DNA from: Sulfurospirillum sp.
GTDB taxonomy: Bacteria; Campylobacterota; Campylobacteria; Campylobacterales; Sulfurospirillaceae
Length of the DNA: 39,972 nucleotides
Direction of reading: 5' to 3'
Assembly: GCA_018058685.1 (NCBI GenBank)
Contig: JAGOZL010000006.1
Span: 1-39,972 of the forward strand
Positions 38,919 to 39,972 of the stretch are shown here, piece by piece. How positions within the stretch are numbered: the first letter of the stretch is position 1; every line of letters starts with the position of its first letter. The notes below the pieces were generated by a model. The model ran no database searches, was not told where the DNA came from, and saw nothing but the letters and a program-made list of their open reading frames with translations. The position numbers and the translations under genes are program-made.

Positions 38919-39972
38919 ACGATATCCTCTTTAAGTTCAATCACAAATTTTGCACCCTCTTGTGTGTTGTGCGCGTAAATATTTCCTTGGCAATGCTCTT
39001 CAATGATGATTTTTGACATATAAAGACCCAATCCTGTTCCATTTTTTTCATTTTTTGTTGAAAAATAAGGCTCAAAAATATGTGGCAAAATATGCGGCGC
39101 AATGCCTCCCGCGTTATCTTCAATTTCAATGATCTGATACCCATCTTTTTCTTTTGTGGTAATCGTAACTTGCGGATGATAGACACCACGTTCTTTTATC
39201 ACATCTTCTGCATTTTTGAGAATATTTAGAATGACTTGAGTGAGTTCGTTGGCGTAGGTGGTGATTTTTCTGTGCGCATGTTGCTCAATTGTTAAATGGA
39301 TACCATTAATTTCAAGGGCTTTACCAATAATCTCAAGGGTTCGATTAACCAAAGTAATGGTAACAACGCTCTCTTGGTGTTTGTCGGGCTTGAAAAAATT
39401 ACGAAAATCATCAATAGTGTTGGTTAAAAAGCGTACATATTCTTCGATTTTATGCAAAGATTCATTGGTAAAGAGTTTGTGTGCTTCTCTGCCCTCATCA
39501 CTGGTTAAATCAAATTTATTGAGTAAAAGTTTGAGTTTTAAGCCTGCGACCACTGCGGAGATAGAGCCTAAAGGCTGTCGCCATTGGTGGGCTATCATGC
39601 TAATCATTTCGCCCATTTGTGCCAGACGTGATTGTTGTAAGATGTGTTGGTCTTTTTGTCTGTTTTTTTGTACCTCTTCTTCGATGCGTTTTTCAAGGTT
39701 TTGATTGATAGCAACGAGTTCTAAGTGATTTTTACACGCGCAAATCGCATTTTCAAGTTTGGCACTAAACGAAGAGATAATCGCTTTGATAAAGGACAAG
39801 TCACTTTCGTTGGCATAAAAAACAAAGACAATCCAATCGTTTTTTAACTTTACATGTAAAAGGTTTTTTCCACTCTCTTTATCGTGCACGATGGTATAAT
39901 TTTCCATCCTCTCATAAGGAGGTGTGAGTAAAGGTTGAAATGATTTTTTGCCATAAAGGCACAAGGGGAGAT
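38915..39972 (-). CDS. Sensor histidine kinase, N-terminus cut by the window edge
   Basis: About 350 residues visible; the frame is open to the edge, so the true start and part of the sensor domain lie outside. The visible N-terminal part ('NYTIVHDKESGKNLLHVKLKNDWIVFVFYANESDLSFIKAIISSFSAKLENAI') looks like the end of a cytoplasmic sensor domain and a coiled coil. The transmitter has 'RLAQMGEMISMIAHQWRQPLGS' with the phospho-His, 'QVILNILKNAEDVI', 'IEDNAGGIAPHILPHIFEPYFSTKNEKNGTGLGLYMSKIIIEEHC'. It is closely related to the transmitter of the next kinase and overlaps it by four bases (ATGA). Palindrome at 39850-39859. Confidence 0.9.
   Translation of the reverse strand, partial: LPLCLYGKKSFQPLLTPPYERMENYTIVHDKESGKNLLHVKLKNDWIVFVFYANESDLSFIKAIISSFSAKLENAICACKNHLELVAINQNLEKRIEEEVQKNRQKDQHILQQSRLAQMGEMISMIAHQWRQPLGSISAVVAGLKLKLLLNKFDLTSDEGREAHKLFTNESLHKIEEYVRFLTNTIDDFRNFFKPDKHQESVVTITLVNRTLEIIGKALEINGIHLTIEQHAHRKITTYANELTQVILNILKNAEDVIKERGVYHPQVTITTKEKDGYQIIEIEDNAGGIAPHILPHIFEPYFSTKNEKNGTGLGLYMSKIIIEEHCQGNIYAHNTQEGAKFVIELKEDIV
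39850..39859. repeat. TTACATGTAA palindrome in the partial kinase gene
   Basis: Reads Leu-His-Val-Lys ('LLHVKLKN'). Confidence 0.9.

Overview
The window is a dense, low-GC (roughly 37%, estimated by eye), plasmid- and phage-free stretch of chromosome. Gene order and protein style point to a Campylobacterota (epsilonproteobacterial) genome. The blocks fliW-bamD-lon, rpsF-ssb-rpsR, fliL-acpS and radA-ftsY-tlpA / 5-FCL-rny match the arrangement I know from Campylobacter jejuni and relatives, and the histidine kinases carry the HQWRQPL H-box common in this phylum. A free-living, sensor-rich genus such as Sulfurospirillum is my best guess; that is inference, not proof.

Layout. 1-591: 5' part of an exported, Asn/Ser/Gly-rich surface protein (minus) cut by the window edge. 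655-4408: fliW (minus), then bamD and lon (plus). 4456-9457 (minus): two tight runs, rpsF-ssb-rpsR and HDOD-rnr-holA. 9603-13681 (plus): ilvC, minD, minE, a divergent polysaccharide deacetylase and dprA. 13717-19001 (plus): TauE/SafE permease, ruvX, a TRIC/UPF0126 channel, argD, a TolC-like protein and a MidA-like methyltransferase. 18998-22757 (minus): tlpA-ftsY-radA and fliL-acpS. 22834-28029 (plus): 5-FCL, rny, an ABC exporter, a SYLF protein and a DedA protein. 28040-30270: a 34-aa ORF (minus), a CI/LexA-like S24 regulator with a probable operator, and a PAS protein plus an unknown helical protein. 30311-30802: peptidyl-prolyl isomerase (minus). 30872-39972: a signalling island with two tandem kinases, three receiver proteins and a beta-propeller/helical protein, cut by the right edge.

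Genes are packed with many 1-26 nt overlaps. No gap between genes exceeds about 170 bases, so there is no gene-free stretch over 300 bases. I saw no rRNA, tRNA, CRISPR array, insertion sequence or prophage module.

The most striking signal is not a gene. The palindrome TTACATGTAA (extended consensus CTTTACATGTAAAG) occurs 19 times perfectly by my manual scan, plus three one-base variants, where base composition predicts about 0.1. It lies in coding and non-coding DNA, is about 17 times denser between genes, and supplies the stems of at least two convergent-gene terminators. Only one ACATGT in the window lies clearly outside this context. It behaves like a highly iterated palindrome comparable in kind to cyanobacterial HIP1. 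I do not know of a description of this one.

The second theme is the signalling island. Kinases and receivers are coupled by 4-nt overlaps, the middle receiver carries a probable c-di-GMP phosphodiesterase, and the last is coupled to a 709-aa propeller protein of unknown role.
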